Positions 23,760-31,685 of a DNA stretch of 36,019 nt are shown here, one piece after another. Below the pieces are notes generated by a model that was given only the letters and a program-made list of their open reading frames with translations, was not told the origin of the DNA and did no database searches. How positions within the stretch are numbered: position 1 is the first letter of the stretch; each line of letters starts with the position of its first letter. The position numbers and the translations under genes are program-made. Origin of the DNA: Mesorhizobium intechi (lineage in GTDB: Bacteria > Pseudomonadota > Alphaproteobacteria > Rhizobiales > Rhizobiaceae); NCBI RefSeq assembly GCF_002879535.1, contig NZ_PNOT02000172.1, positions 1-36,019 of the forward strand, given 5' to 3'.

Positions 23760-24400
23760 GCGTCGGCGGGCCGCCGATCAAATCGTTGAAGGCGAATTTT
23801 CATCCTGGGTTATATGCCGGTATTACCAAGCGCTGCCGTTTCATCGGAAGTCTTGGAGATTCGAGACGAGCACGTGCGCCCGCTGGTCATCGAGTGCGTA
23901 CGGCTGGGAATTCTCAGCCGCAAGCATGAGCAAGGCAGTCGCCTCCAACGGGTCACTTTCGGCCGGATGGCTCAAGGAGATAGCCTTTCAAGAGTTCACC
24001 TTTCTCGGGCCTTCTGATTATCGTCATGTGTCCGGAACCTTCCTAACCAACCATCGGCCAGAAATGGCCGCTTCGTCGCCGCCTAACCCGTCTTCCGTAA
24101 CGCCTTGCACACCGCAGACGCCATCAACCAACACCAGCCGTACGCCGTCATGGGTGTTGATCCCGGATGTTCGCGAGGCCTTCGGCTGAATGCTGGCGCT
24201 GGCTCTTGCCCATGGCATGCCGAAATAGATTAAGCGCCCCGTTTGCCCATCATTGTCGGCGGCAGGCCCGCTGAGGTCCAGCCGGACTTCATACGGCAGT
24301 TGTCACTGCCCGGCTGCTTCGCCGGCGCATCTGCCGCGTCCGAGGCCGACAGCCAAATCCGAAACAGACAACCTGCCCGCGAGGGCGGAAAGGAACCTCC
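23760..24400. other. Intergenic stretch without a supported gene
   Basis: Several short frames exist on both strands (for example 23814-24017 plus and 24024-24218 minus), but none has a clear ribosome site or family. The region may contain decayed host or phage DNA. Confidence 0.5.
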
Positions 24401-25147
24401 ATGGACCGCAACTTCGCGCGGGCGCTTGCGCTCGTCCTGAAATCCGAGGGCGGCTGGTCGGACAATCCGGCCGATCCGGGCGGCGCCACGATGAAGGGCG
24501 TGACGCTGGCGAATTTTCGCCGCTACGTGAAGGCCGATGCCGGCAAGGCCGATCTGAAGAGGATCGGGGACGACCAGGTCGCAACCGTCTATCGGCGCTT
24601 CTATTGGGATGCCGTGCTCGCCGCTGAACTGCCTGATGGCGTCGACTATGCCGTGTTCGATTTCGCGGTGAACAGCGGACCGGGCAGGGCGGCAAAATAC
24701 CTGCAGGTAAGCGTCGGCGTCTCGCAGGACGGGCGCATCGGCCCAGCGACGCTTGCGGCCGTCAAGAAAAGACCGGCTGGTGTCGTCATCGATCAGCTTT
24801 GCGATGCGCGGCTGGCGTTTCTCAGGCGCTTGCCGACTTGGGCGACATTCGGGCGCGGCTGGTCCGATCGCATCGGGTCAGTGCGAGGCCAGGCCCTGCT
24901 GATGTCGGCCGCTGCGACGGTGCCCGCCTCAATACAGCCTCCGATGCAGGCGCCGGTTCCCCAGCCGGTCCAGCCGCCTCGCGCAGCTGACACGCCAACC
25001 GGCAACGCGCCCGTGCCGGCGTCGCCCGCGCCGGGCGGTCCCGGGATTCCGGCTGCCGCCAGAGCGGGCGGAGTCATCGCCGCCTCCCTGCTCGTCGCCT
25101 ATGCCGCCTGGCATCACATCGCAGTCGCCCTGCAAGGGATCTTCTGA
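24401..25147 (+). CDS. Endolysin, glycoside hydrolase family 108, with C-terminal membrane segment
   Basis: A 248-residue protein. The catalytic module opens with FARALALVLKSEGGWSDNPA, in which Glu16 in SEGGW is the family's catalytic acid, followed by DPGGATMKGVT and YRRFYWDA. A peptidoglycan-binding part (GH108 C-terminal/PG_binding_3 type) follows with DYAVFDFAVNSGPGRAAKYL and VSQDGRIGPATL (about 85-160). Then come a Pro-rich linker (about 176-222) and a hydrophobic C-terminal segment (AGGVIAASLLVAYAAW, about 226-245). The C-terminal anchor is unusual for a cytoplasmic endolysin and suggests membrane tethering until holin action. GGAACC lies before the ATG. It is the first gene of the lysis cassette. 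Confidence 0.92.
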   Translation: MDRNFARALALVLKSEGGWSDNPADPGGATMKGVTLANFRRYVKADAGKADLKRIGDDQVATVYRRFYWDAVLAAELPDGVDYAVFDFAVNSGPGRAAKYLQVSVGVSQDGRIGPATLAAVKKRPAGVVIDQLCDARLAFLRRLPTWATFGRGWSDRIGSVRGQALLMSAAATVPASIQPPMQAPVPQPVQPPRAADTPTGNAPVPASPAPGGPGIPAAARAGGVIAASLLVAYAAWHHIAVALQGIF

Positions 25148-25149
25148 CC

Positions 25150-25350
25150 ATGGCCACCATCACCCAACCGACCATCCGCCCGACCAACAAGCTCACAGCC
25201 GCGACCATCGCCGCCGCGGCCATGTCGGTCTGCGGCGTCTTCGTGCGCAACTTCTGGCCGTCCTGGTACGACGCCGAAACATGGGCCACGCTTCTGCCGA
25301 TCACGGTCTTTGCCATCGGCTATCTGGTCAAGGATGAGCCTAACCGATGA
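25150..25350 (+). CDS. Small membrane protein, holin candidate
   Basis: A 66-residue protein starting 2 bp after the endolysin stop. It has two hydrophobic segments, about 17-34 (LTAATIAAAAMSVCGVFV) and 46-60 (WATLLPITVFAIGYLV), with a charged C-terminal end (KDEPNR). Size, two segments and position directly after the endolysin fit a class II-like holin. Its stop overlaps the next gene's start (ATGA). No specific family is recognised. Confidence 0.65.
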   Translation: MATITQPTIRPTNKLTAATIAAAAMSVCGVFVRNFWPSWYDAETWATLLPITVFAIGYLVKDEPNR

Positions 25351-25586
25351 GCGCGCTTCTGACATTCCTGCTCGGCAATCCGACCCTTCTCGGCATCGGT
25401 GCGGCCATCCTCGCGGCGTTCGGCTGGGGTGTTCGCCAGCGGCTTGCCGGCGAGCGCAGCGAGCGTGCCCGGCAGGCCGCCGCCGAGGCCGCGGCACACG
25501 ACATCGCCGGCCAGGTCCAGAACGATATCGGCGCGCTGCCCGCAGCCACCGCGCGAAAGGAGCTCAAATCATGGGCAAAGGATTGA
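25347..25586 (+). CDS. Inner-membrane coiled-coil protein, i-spanin-like candidate
   Basis: A 79-residue product with one N-terminal membrane segment (about 9-28, NPTLLGIGAAILAAFGWGV) followed by a charged Ala/Arg/Glu helix (RQRLAGERSERARQAAAEAA) to the end. This is the plan of an Rz-type inner-membrane spanin subunit, though shorter than usual. It overlaps the preceding gene by 4 bp and the following lipoprotein gene by 16 bp, the usual nesting of spanin pairs. The assignment is by layout, not by sequence family. Confidence 0.6.
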   Translation: MSALLTFLLGNPTLLGIGAAILAAFGWGVRQRLAGERSERARQAAAEAAAHDIAGQVQNDIGALPAATARKELKSWAKD

Positions 25587-25765
25587 TGCTTGTGTCCGTG
25601 CTGGCCGTGATGGCCGGCTGTACCACGGTCAAGGGCGGATTCTGCACGGTGTCCGGCCCGCTGCGCCTGTCCGCGACCGCGGTCGATGCGCTGTCGGATG
25701 CCGAAGTCAAGGCGCTGCTGGCGCACAACCGCAAGGGCGAAAAACTGTGCGGGTGGAAGCCATGA
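25571..25765 (+). CDS. Small lipoprotein, o-spanin-like candidate
   Basis: A 64-residue protein with a lipobox (LMLVSVLAVMAGC, Cys17) and a short mature part with two more cysteines (FCTVSGP, KLCGWKP). It starts inside the preceding coiled-coil gene, as Rz1-type outer-membrane spanins do. AAGGAG lies some way upstream of the ATG. The mature part reads SATAVDALSDAEVKALLAHN, a helix that is frequent in small rhizobial phage lipoproteins. Together with the 25347 product it could bridge the two membranes at lysis. Confidence 0.7.
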   Translation: MGKGLMLVSVLAVMAGCTTVKGGFCTVSGPLRLSATAVDALSDAEVKALLAHNRKGEKLCGWKP

Positions 25766-25869
25766 CGGTCGTCGCACTTCCGCTGGACGCGGCCATGCTG
25801 CTTGCCGGGCTGGCCAGTATCGGCGCCGTATCGGTCTTCGGCTTCCTCTTCGCGGGGGCGATGAAATGA
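25762..25869 (+). CDS. 35-residue single-TM protein
   Basis: The product is almost one membrane segment (MLLAGLASIGAVSVFGFLFA) with a short N-terminus and the end GAMK. Its start overlaps the lipoprotein stop by ATGA and its stop overlaps the next start by ATGA, so tight coupling argues that it is translated. An antiholin or accessory holin role is possible but not shown. Confidence 0.6.
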   Translation: MTVVALPLDAAMLLAGLASIGAVSVFGFLFAGAMK

Positions 25870-26186
25870 TGCACGATCTCTTCGACCTACTCGGCATCAA
25901 GGGACCGGTCGTCGCCGCCGGTCTGGCCGGCGGTGTCCTGCGCGCATTGTCACGGCACCGCTACAAGCTGCGCGAAATGGTGGCCTCGCCGATCTGCGGC
26001 GCGCTTGCCGCGGCCTATCTGACGCTGCCGGTGGTCCAGTATTCCCGCGCCACGGGCCTGCCGCTGGCCGACGACGACACGACGACACTGGCGGCGGCGT
26101 TCCTCATCGGCGTCTGCGCAATGTGGATTTCGGATATTCTGTTCGAGATTATCGTGCGGAAGTTCAAGCCGGCGACGGAAGAATGA
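25866..26186 (+). CDS. Phage membrane protein, second holin candidate
   Basis: A 106-residue protein with three hydrophobic stretches: about 12-26 (KGPVVAAGLAGGVLR), 38-57 (MVASPICGALAAAYLTLPVV) and 74-98 (LAAAFLIGVCAMWISDILFE). The blocks LSRHRYKLREMVASPICGAL and AFLIGVCAMWISDILF are familiar from small membrane proteins at the end of alphaproteobacterial phage lysis cassettes. It is coupled to the preceding 35-codon gene by a 4-bp overlap. It is the last gene of the prophage block before reverse-strand host DNA. Confidence 0.7.
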   Translation: MMHDLFDLLGIKGPVVAAGLAGGVLRALSRHRYKLREMVASPICGALAAAYLTLPVVQYSRATGLPLADDDTTTLAAAFLIGVCAMWISDILFEIIVRKFKPATEE

Positions 26187-26295
26187 AAGGCCGTAGAAGC
26201 GGGCTTCCCTATTCTGATGGTTGCTTCGTGATCTTCCCGACAGGCTGCACACCAAGAACGCGCTGATGGCTGCGTAGCTTCGATATATGTGCCTC

Positions 26296-26502
26296 TCAAT
26301 GGAATCTGGTTTTGAAGACGCGAAAGACTTCGCACCAGAGGCGGAAATCGGCCAGCCGCCCGGCGAAGTGTGCTTCCATGGCGCAGTACGCCGCCGCGGT
26401 CTGCGCTTCCGGCCCGTAGAGCTCGATTGCGGCAATTACCGCATCGTTAGGATCGACAAAATCTGAAAGTCTGAGCGCCGCGCCATTGTCTGTCCGGAGC
26501 AT
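26296..26502 (-). CDS. Small conserved rhizobial protein
   Basis: A 68-residue protein whose ATG has AGGAGGTG about 7 bp upstream, a very strong ribosome site. The sequence VDPNDAVIAAIELYGPEAQT, AAYCAMEAHFAGR and DFRLWCEVFRVF (two cysteines) resembles small rhizobial proteins of unknown function with a YG.EA..AA.C...A.FAGR..D..LWC pattern. It is the first gene on the host side of the prophage end and may mark the boundary. Confidence 0.7.
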   Translation of the reverse strand: MLRTDNGAALRLSDFVDPNDAVIAAIELYGPEAQTAAAYCAMEAHFAGRLADFRLWCEVFRVFKTRFH

Positions 26503-27169
26503 CGAGCAACACCTCCTGTTCAGCGCCTTTCATGCCGCATATCTGGCGCAAATCACGCCTGCGGCCCAGCGGCTTGGTTGCTAGTGGGGACTGGCAGCGG
26601 AAGGCCACTGGGCCTGACCGGCAGGGCCTTGAAGATGGCAGCGCCGACTGGCGAAGATGTTTGCACCTCTGCTCATGTCAGCGAAACATGCGAACGAAGG
26701 AAGAGCACGGCGCGCTGGCTCCGGCCGGCGGGCTTTTCGACAGCTGCTCGCTCCTTTGGACGCAATCGAGCACCAATCGAATGATGCGCTGGCCCCCGGT
26801 ATCATTGCAAAATACATGGCCGGCATCATTGGGGAAACCGAACTGATTTCGCTCTCCAGGCCCACGTTAAGCCAAATCGCTCGTGGATCGCATGTCGCCG
26901 GTATTCGGAACGGAAACAGGCTTCGCAGCTTCTATCTGAGCGAAGTTTGTTGAGGCAGGGCCTAATGTTCAGTGACAGAAACCCGATTACTAGAAGCTGG
27001 GCTGTTCATGGCGGTGCCGCTCTCAATCCTGATCGCGGTCCTAATGGCTAGCCTTACGTTTGGCTGGTTTGGCTGACGGCCTGCAGGCGGCGGGGGCGCC
27101 GACCATGGGATAGCTTCAGGCCTTGCCTTGCGTCCGAGAATTCGCGCCTGACGGCTCGATCGAGCCAAT
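26503..27169. other. Stretch with no confident gene near the prophage right border
   Basis: Frames at 26532-26846, 26657-26953 (plus) and 26581-26865 (minus) overlap and none has a family match or strong start. The last third is less GC-rich. The prophage-chromosome junction may lie within 26190-27170; no attachment-site duplication can be tested because the left end is not in the window. Confidence 0.45.
27008..27076 (+). CDS. Possible 22-residue membrane peptide
   Basis: A 23-codon frame with a wholly hydrophobic product (MAVPLSILIAVLMASLTFGW, then FG). It is located 90 bp before a strong terminator on the same strand, so a short transcript is conceivable. The ribosome site is weak. Confidence 0.25.
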   Translation: MAVPLSILIAVLMASLTFGWFG

Positions 27170-27203
27170 GCCCGCCTCGGCCAGCGCCGAGGCGGGCTTT
27201 TTT
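27170..27203 (+). terminator. Strong Rho-independent terminator
   Basis: Perfect 12-bp stem GCCCGCCTCGGC (27170-27181) / GCCGAGGCGGGC (27186-27197) with a 4-nt loop, followed by TTTTTT. No clear gene lies directly upstream on this strand, so it probably ends a small or lost transcript. Confidence 0.85.
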
Positions 27204-27290
27204 GCGTTTGTGGCGTCCGCCCGGCCACTGCTATATCCCGATGCAAGGTTGCCGAACTCGCGGCGGCGTTGATCCAGCCCGGGGTTACGG

Positions 27291-27761
27291 ATGCAGATTG
27301 AACGATATGACGGGGACCGCGAGATATTGCTGCCGCTGTTTGCCCTTGCCGACGATTCCCCCACGCAGGTTTCCAGCTATATCGATGAGGGCGAGGTGCT
27401 GGTCGCGCGGGAGGGCAACAGGATCATCGGCCACGTGCAACTCATCGAGACAGGCGAGGGCGGTGTCTTCGAACTCAAGAGCCTGGCGGTTCGTCCGGCG
27501 AGACAGAGCGAGGGGCTGGGGCGTGCCCTTGTCGCGGCGGCAGTTACCCGCTGCCGCGAGCGCTACGGCCGGCGCCTGATCGTGTCGACCGCTGCGGCCG
27601 ATATCGGCAATTTGCGATTTTACCAGAGACAGGGCTTTCGAATGTATCGCATCGTGCAGGATGCGTTCGGGCCATCGACCGGTTACCCCGAAGGCTTGCT
27701 TGTGAACGGCATTCCGCTGCGCGACCAGGTGGTGTTCGAACGCGATCTCGGCGCGGATTGA
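27291..27761 (+). CDS. GNAT-family N-acetyltransferase
   Basis: A 156-residue enzyme. The GNAT fold shows at EVLVAREGNRIIGHVQLIET (about 37-56), the strand FELKSLAVRPARQSEGLGRA with the acetyl-CoA pyrophosphate loop R/Q-x-x-G-x-G/A (about 72-86), and the late NLRFYQRQGFRMYR block (about 107-120). The acceptor is unknown; the C-terminal YPEGLLVNGIPLRDQVVFER resembles GNATs acting on small molecules. The ATG at 27291 has a modest GGG-rich site upstream. It is a stand-alone gene between two terminators. Confidence 0.9.
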   Translation: MQIERYDGDREILLPLFALADDSPTQVSSYIDEGEVLVAREGNRIIGHVQLIETGEGGVFELKSLAVRPARQSEGLGRALVAAAVTRCRERYGRRLIVSTAAADIGNLRFYQRQGFRMYRIVQDAFGPSTGYPEGLLVNGIPLRDQVVFERDLGAD

Positions 27762-27810
27762 GGCGGAGGACCGTTCACCTCGCGCTCCAGCTTCGGGCGC
27801 AAACCATCGG

Positions 27811-27845
27811 ATAGCCCGCTCCGGTTTGCCGGGCGGGCTATTTTG
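27811..27845. terminator. Convergent terminator
   Basis: TAGCCCGCTCCGG pairs with CCGGGCGGGCTA around TTTG, followed by TTTTGTG on the plus strand and A/T on the other side. It separates the GNAT gene (plus) from the membrane protein gene (minus). Confidence 0.8.
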
Positions 27846-27856
27846 TGTTTCCGGGC

Positions 27857-28594
27857 CTAGGCGAGGATGTTGACGGCGCGGGCGGCGACCAGTGCGATCG
27901 TCAGCAGCGATATCATCGACTCGGCCATCATCAAAAGCTTGGCGCGCTGCGACAGCGGCAAGGTGTCGGTCGGCGAAAATGCCGTCGCATTGGTGAAGGC
28001 GAGGAAGAAATAGTCGACAAAGCCCGGCAGCCAGTCGCGGATCTCACGGTCGTTCAAGGTCATTTGCGGGAAGAGGAAGTCGGAATGGGCGCGATTGACG
28101 AGGCCGCATGTCGGCGGCCCGCCGCGGTCCGTGCTCCAGAACCACAAGGCAAAGACGATGACATTGGTGACCCAGATGTTGAGCGCGTCGATCAGCAGCG
28201 TCTGGCCGCTGGAGCCGGCATGGCCCGCCAGCAAGGCGCGCACTAGGAACACCAGCGAACCGCAATTCACGACGCTGACGACGCCGGTCATCACCAAAGC
28301 GGTCCTGCGGATGAGGACGCGAAACCGGCCGACCAGATACCAGTGCTCCTCCTCGACCGCTTTCTGGCTGGCGACCTGTGTCCAGGCGGTGGCGACGGAC
28401 AGGGGCACGAGCAGGGCGGTCTCCAGCGCCGGCGCCAGCCAGCGCGGGCCGAACGAAAGATCGTTGATCACCAGGAGCTGTAGACAGATGATGACGAGGA
28501 CAGCCGCACGTGCCAGCCAGAAGTCGAGCGCGCGATGGTGGATGACGGCATGCTGGTGGCGCATCGAATATCCGGGATGTTCAGACAGGATCAA
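27857..28594 (-). CDS. Multi-pass membrane protein with DUF1345-like ending
   Basis: A 245-residue protein with about six hydrophobic segments, among them AAVLVIICLQLLVINDLSFG, ALETALLVPLSVATAWT, ALVMTGVVSVVNCGSLVFLV and NIWVTNVIVFALWFW. The ending DYFFLAFTNATAFSPTDTLP, then AKLLMMAESMISLLTIALVA, resembles the two-helix pore-like end of DUF1345 and ion-channel-like proteins (Y.SF..AT.FS.TD..PL). Similar proteins are common in rhizobia; the transported ion, if any, is unknown. The ATG at 28594 is one choice; an ATG at 28564 is the next. Confidence 0.75.
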   Translation of the reverse strand: MILSEHPGYSMRHQHAVIHHRALDFWLARAAVLVIICLQLLVINDLSFGPRWLAPALETALLVPLSVATAWTQVASQKAVEEEHWYLVGRFRVLIRRTALVMTGVVSVVNCGSLVFLVRALLAGHAGSSGQTLLIDALNIWVTNVIVFALWFWSTDRGGPPTCGLVNRAHSDFLFPQMTLNDREIRDWLPGFVDYFFLAFTNATAFSPTDTLPLSQRAKLLMMAESMISLLTIALVAARAVNILA

Positions 28595-28720
28595 ATGGGC
28601 GGCTGTTCTGCCGGGGAGGGCGACGGGCGCCGAAATTCCTGCTCAATGATGGTCTTGCAATGGCCTGCAAGTATAATTTTTCGTAAGCTTTGATGTGGGG
28701 GCTGTTCGGCAAACCGGACG

Positions 28721-30307
28721 ATGTGGTTTAAGCGCCGCATGGTGGGAATAGACGATTCCATGGATGGTTGGGCGCCGGCGGGGCTGACTTCCGCCGGCCT
28801 CGACTCGTCATCGTTCTGGCCCGGCCTGCTCCGCCATCCCTGGTATTTGCTGGCGCTTTTGTGCCTGGTGCAGATCCTGTGCTGGACGGTGGTGCCCGCA
28901 CTGATCGATCCCGCCCCGCCCGGCGATGTTGTGGAAGGTTTCATGTGGGGCCGCGAATGGGTGCTGTTGACCTACAAGCACCCACAGCTTCCAGGCTGGC
29001 TGCTCGAAACCAGCCATCTTCTGACCGGATCGTTCCGCTGGCCGCAATATCTGCTTGCCCAGCTGACGATCTCGTCGACCTTCGTCCTGGTCTATCTGCT
29101 GGCTCGCGACATGCTCGGACAAAGCCGTGCGCTGGCCGCCGTGCTTTTGATGCCGTCGGTCTATTTTTTCGGCTGGCCGACTCCGCAGTTCAATCATGAC
29201 TACGCGCAGATGCCGTTCTGGGCGGCCATCTGCTGGCTGCTGTGGCGTGCCGGGCGTGGCGGCGCGCCGGGCTGGTGGCTGGCGCTTGGACTGGTGTCGG
29301 GCGTCGGGCTCTATGCCAAGTTCTCCACCGGCTTGCTGCTTGCCTTCGGCGCGCTCTGGCTGTTGAGTGACGCACGCGCGCGCAGCCGGCTGGCGACGCC
29401 CTGGCCATGGCTCGGCCTTGCCGTTTTTGTCGCCGTTGCCACACCGCTGGCCATCGCGCTCTACCGCATCGATTTCCTGCCGCTGACCTATTTCGCCGCC
29501 CGCGACCAATGGGTGACCGAGAACCGGGCGCGCCTTTACTACATAGGTGTCCAGATGGCCGGGCTCTCCGGCCTTCTTCTGGTGCTGACCATATCAGGCC
29601 TGCTGCGGCGCTCGCCCGCCCCCGAAGTGCCCGTCGAGCGCAGCATTCTGGTCTATCTCGTGTGGATGGGGCTCGGCCCGGCGACCCTGATCATGGTGGC
29701 CTCGTTGTTCACTGGCACCGGCGAGTCCTGGGGCGCGCCGATGTACAATCTTGTCGGTGTAACGGTGCTAGCCTTCCTCGGCCACCGGCTCGGCACCATC
29801 GAGATGCGAAGGCTGGCAATCTGCGCGTTCCTCTGCATCGTCACCATGTCGGGCGCCTATGCGGCCCTACGCTGGACGGGCTGCAATGTGCGGGGGCGCA
29901 TGGACGCCATTTGCTGGCCGGCGCAGCCGATCGCGGACGAGGCCGAGGCGGTCTGGCACGCGGCCGCGTCCGGCCGGCTCGACATTGTCGGCGGCGATAC
30001 CCAGGTGGCCATGCTGGCGGGCCTCAATGCCTATGACAAGCCGTCGATCTTTACCGACCTCGATACCCGGTTCGCCCCCTGGATCACGAGGCAGCGCTTG
30101 CGCGACCACGGCATGCTGATGGTTTGGCCAGGGCATGACGTGCCACCGCAGTTGCGGACGTGGCTGGGCAACCTCCCGGTCAAGACCGTTCTTTTCAATT
30201 GGTCGCGCACGGCCCCGCCTGTGGCAATCAACTTTGCCGCCATTCCGCCCGGCACGCTGTATCCGGCGCTTCCCGTCGACGGCCCGACGCTGCATCCCGG
30301 CAACTGA
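28721..30307 (+). CDS. GT39/ArnT-like membrane glycosyltransferase
   Basis: A 528-residue protein with about ten membrane segments and a soluble C-terminal end (about 400-528). The first luminal loop contains the acidic GDVVEGFMWGREW and KHPQLPGWLLE pattern (E..YWG.....KPPL-like) typical of dolichyl/undecaprenyl phosphate-sugar transferases of the PMT_2 (GT39/GT83) clan. Such enzymes move a sugar from a lipid carrier to lipid A, glycan or protein on the periplasmic side; the acceptor is unknown. The start is uncertain: ATGs at 28721, 28739 and 28760 are in frame and none has a strong site. Confidence 0.85.
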   Translation: MWFKRRMVGIDDSMDGWAPAGLTSAGLDSSSFWPGLLRHPWYLLALLCLVQILCWTVVPALIDPAPPGDVVEGFMWGREWVLLTYKHPQLPGWLLETSHLLTGSFRWPQYLLAQLTISSTFVLVYLLARDMLGQSRALAAVLLMPSVYFFGWPTPQFNHDYAQMPFWAAICWLLWRAGRGGAPGWWLALGLVSGVGLYAKFSTGLLLAFGALWLLSDARARSRLATPWPWLGLAVFVAVATPLAIALYRIDFLPLTYFAARDQWVTENRARLYYIGVQMAGLSGLLLVLTISGLLRRSPAPEVPVERSILVYLVWMGLGPATLIMVASLFTGTGESWGAPMYNLVGVTVLAFLGHRLGTIEMRRLAICAFLCIVTMSGAYAALRWTGCNVRGRMDAICWPAQPIADEAEAVWHAAASGRLDIVGGDTQVAMLAGLNAYDKPSIFTDLDTRFAPWITRQRLRDHGMLMVWPGHDVPPQLRTWLGNLPVKTVLFNWSRTAPPVAINFAAIPPGTLYPALPVDGPTLHPGN

Positions 30308-30480
30308 AACGGTTCGATCCCCGACCACGTCGTGATATCGTTCTTTCATGACCGCGTTGTTTCCACGCGACTGGACGAAGCGGACGACAATGCCCATCTA
30401 TTGGGAAATCCACTATTGTCTGTGCAATTCCGGGCGGGAACCCTCGCATGAGCTGGAATTGCCTTTTGAGGAGACGTGAC

Positions 30481-30999
30481 ATGGCGACTTCGACCGAACG
30501 CGCAGTGCTTGCCGGTGGCTGTTTCTGGGGCATGCAGGATCTGATACGGCGCTACCCCGGCGTCATCTCCACGCGTGTCGGCTATAGTGGCGGCGACGTA
30601 GCCAACGCCACCTATCGCAACCACGGCACCCATGCCGAAGCGATCGAGATCAATTTCGATCCGGCCGTGATCAGCTATCGCACGCTACTGGAGCGCTTTT
30701 TCCAGATCCATGACCCGACGACGCGCAACCGCCAGGGCAATGATGTCGGGATGAGCTATCGTTCGGCGATCTACTATACGAGCGACGAACAGAAGCGCGT
30801 CGCCGAAGACACCATTGCCGATGTCGATGCCTCGGGATTGTGGCCAGGCAAGGTCGTCACGGAAATCGCGCCGGCCGGTGCCTTCTGGGAGGCCGAGCCC
30901 GAGCATCAGGACTATCTGGAGAAATATCCAAACGGCTACACCTGCCATTTCGTCAGGCCGGGCTGGAAGCTGCCGGTTCGCGAGAAGGCCGCGTCCTGA
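30481..30999 (+). CDS. msrA: Peptide-methionine (S)-S-oxide reductase MsrA
   Basis: A 172-residue enzyme that reduces methionine-S-sulfoxide in proteins with thioredoxin. The ATG at 30481 has AGGAGA upstream. The catalytic motif GGCFWG carries Cys14. Other family blocks follow: [60 protein letters not shown] (in sequence), and [19 protein letters not shown] near the end. The resolving cysteine is probably Cys156 in YTCHF. It is a free-standing chromosomal gene closed by a strong hairpin. Confidence 0.96.
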   Translation: MATSTERAVLAGGCFWGMQDLIRRYPGVISTRVGYSGGDVANATYRNHGTHAEAIEINFDPAVISYRTLLERFFQIHDPTTRNRQGNDVGMSYRSAIYYTSDEQKRVAEDTIADVDASGLWPGKVVTEIAPAGAFWEAEPEHQDYLEKYPNGYTCHFVRPGWKLPVREKAAS

Positions 31000-31034
31000 C
31001 GATTTGGCAAAAGCACCATTGGGTATGATATCGA

Positions 31035-31063
31035 AAAGCCGCCGGATGTCCGGCGGCTTTTTC
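31035..31063. terminator. Bidirectional terminator
   Basis: AAAGCCGCCGGA (31035-31046) pairs with TCCGGCGGCTTT (31049-31060), with T on one side and A on the other, between the convergent msrA and 31079 genes. Confidence 0.85.
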
Positions 31064-31078
31064 AGTTTGGGCACTCAC

Positions 31079-31387
31079 TTACTTGCCGCAGTTGTTGTCG
31101 TTCACGGTCGGGGCTGTCAAATTGCCGTTGGCATCGGACTGTGCACCTTGCGGACTGGTCGGGCAATTGCGATCCGCGTTGGAGTTCATGTCGACCGGCG
31201 CGACGGTCGTGCTGTTGGTCGTTGCCGGATCGACCGTATCAGGCGAAGCCGGCGTGCTCGGGTCTACGGTCACTGATCGGCCGCTGCCCGCGGACCCATC
31301 CATGCCGTTCGCGGTATTGCCTTGCGCCATCGCGGACGTGGCGAGCGCAACGGTGAACGCCGAAGCTGCGAGGATTTTCATGAACAT
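31079..31387 (-). CDS. Small secreted protein of unknown function
   Basis: A 102-residue product with a signal peptide (MKILAASAFTVALATSAMAQ). The mature part is low in complexity: Asn/Thr/Ser/Asp/Pro-rich repeats (SVTVDPSTPASPDTVDPATT) and two cysteines (NCPTSPQG, NNCGK). The start at 31387 has GGAGA at about 8 bp; the ATG at 31381 is an alternative. Similar short periplasmic proteins are common in Mesorhizobium. No domain is recognised. Confidence 0.8.
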   Translation of the reverse strand: MFMKILAASAFTVALATSAMAQGNTANGMDGSAGSGRSVTVDPSTPASPDTVDPATTNSTTVAPVDMNSNADRNCPTSPQGAQSDANGNLTAPTVNDNNCGK

Positions 31388-31587
31388 GGTTCTGTCTCCA
31401 TTTCTGTGAACTCGTCGCGTTGCGACTGTTGGGACAACCGCTCGGCTTGGCGAAGGTTCCCCATAAAATACCGGCTGCGCGGCTTCGCCAGCGTCACCTG
31501 ATGGCGAGAGTTGGTGCAACGCTTTTGGTCCGGTGCGCTGAAAAAACGTCTTCCCCTTGCCTTCGAATGGTGCTTTAACGCGCTCAT

Positions 31588-31680
31588 CCACAGGGGTGCT
31601 CCGTACGGTCGGGGCTGAGACGGGGGCGGCAAGCCCACAGACCCTAGAAGCTGATCTGGGTAATACCAGCGGAGCGAGGC
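31588..31680 (+). promoter_or_regulatory. TPP riboswitch (THI element)
   Basis: Conserved blocks appear in order: CAGGGGTGC (31591 on), GGGCTGAGA (31612-31620), ACAGACCCT, CTGATCTGGGTAATACCAGC (31651-31670), then GGAGCGAGG. These are the pyrimidine- and pyrophosphate-sensing parts of the TPP aptamer. The last block lies next to the ribosome site of the gene starting at 31686, so thiamine pyrophosphate probably blocks translation initiation. Confidence 0.95.
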
Positions 31681-31685
31681 GGGCG

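Noticed and set aside
26532..26953. Overlapping plus and minus frames near the prophage right end
   Set aside because: They compete on both strands with no family match or good start; composition is mixed.
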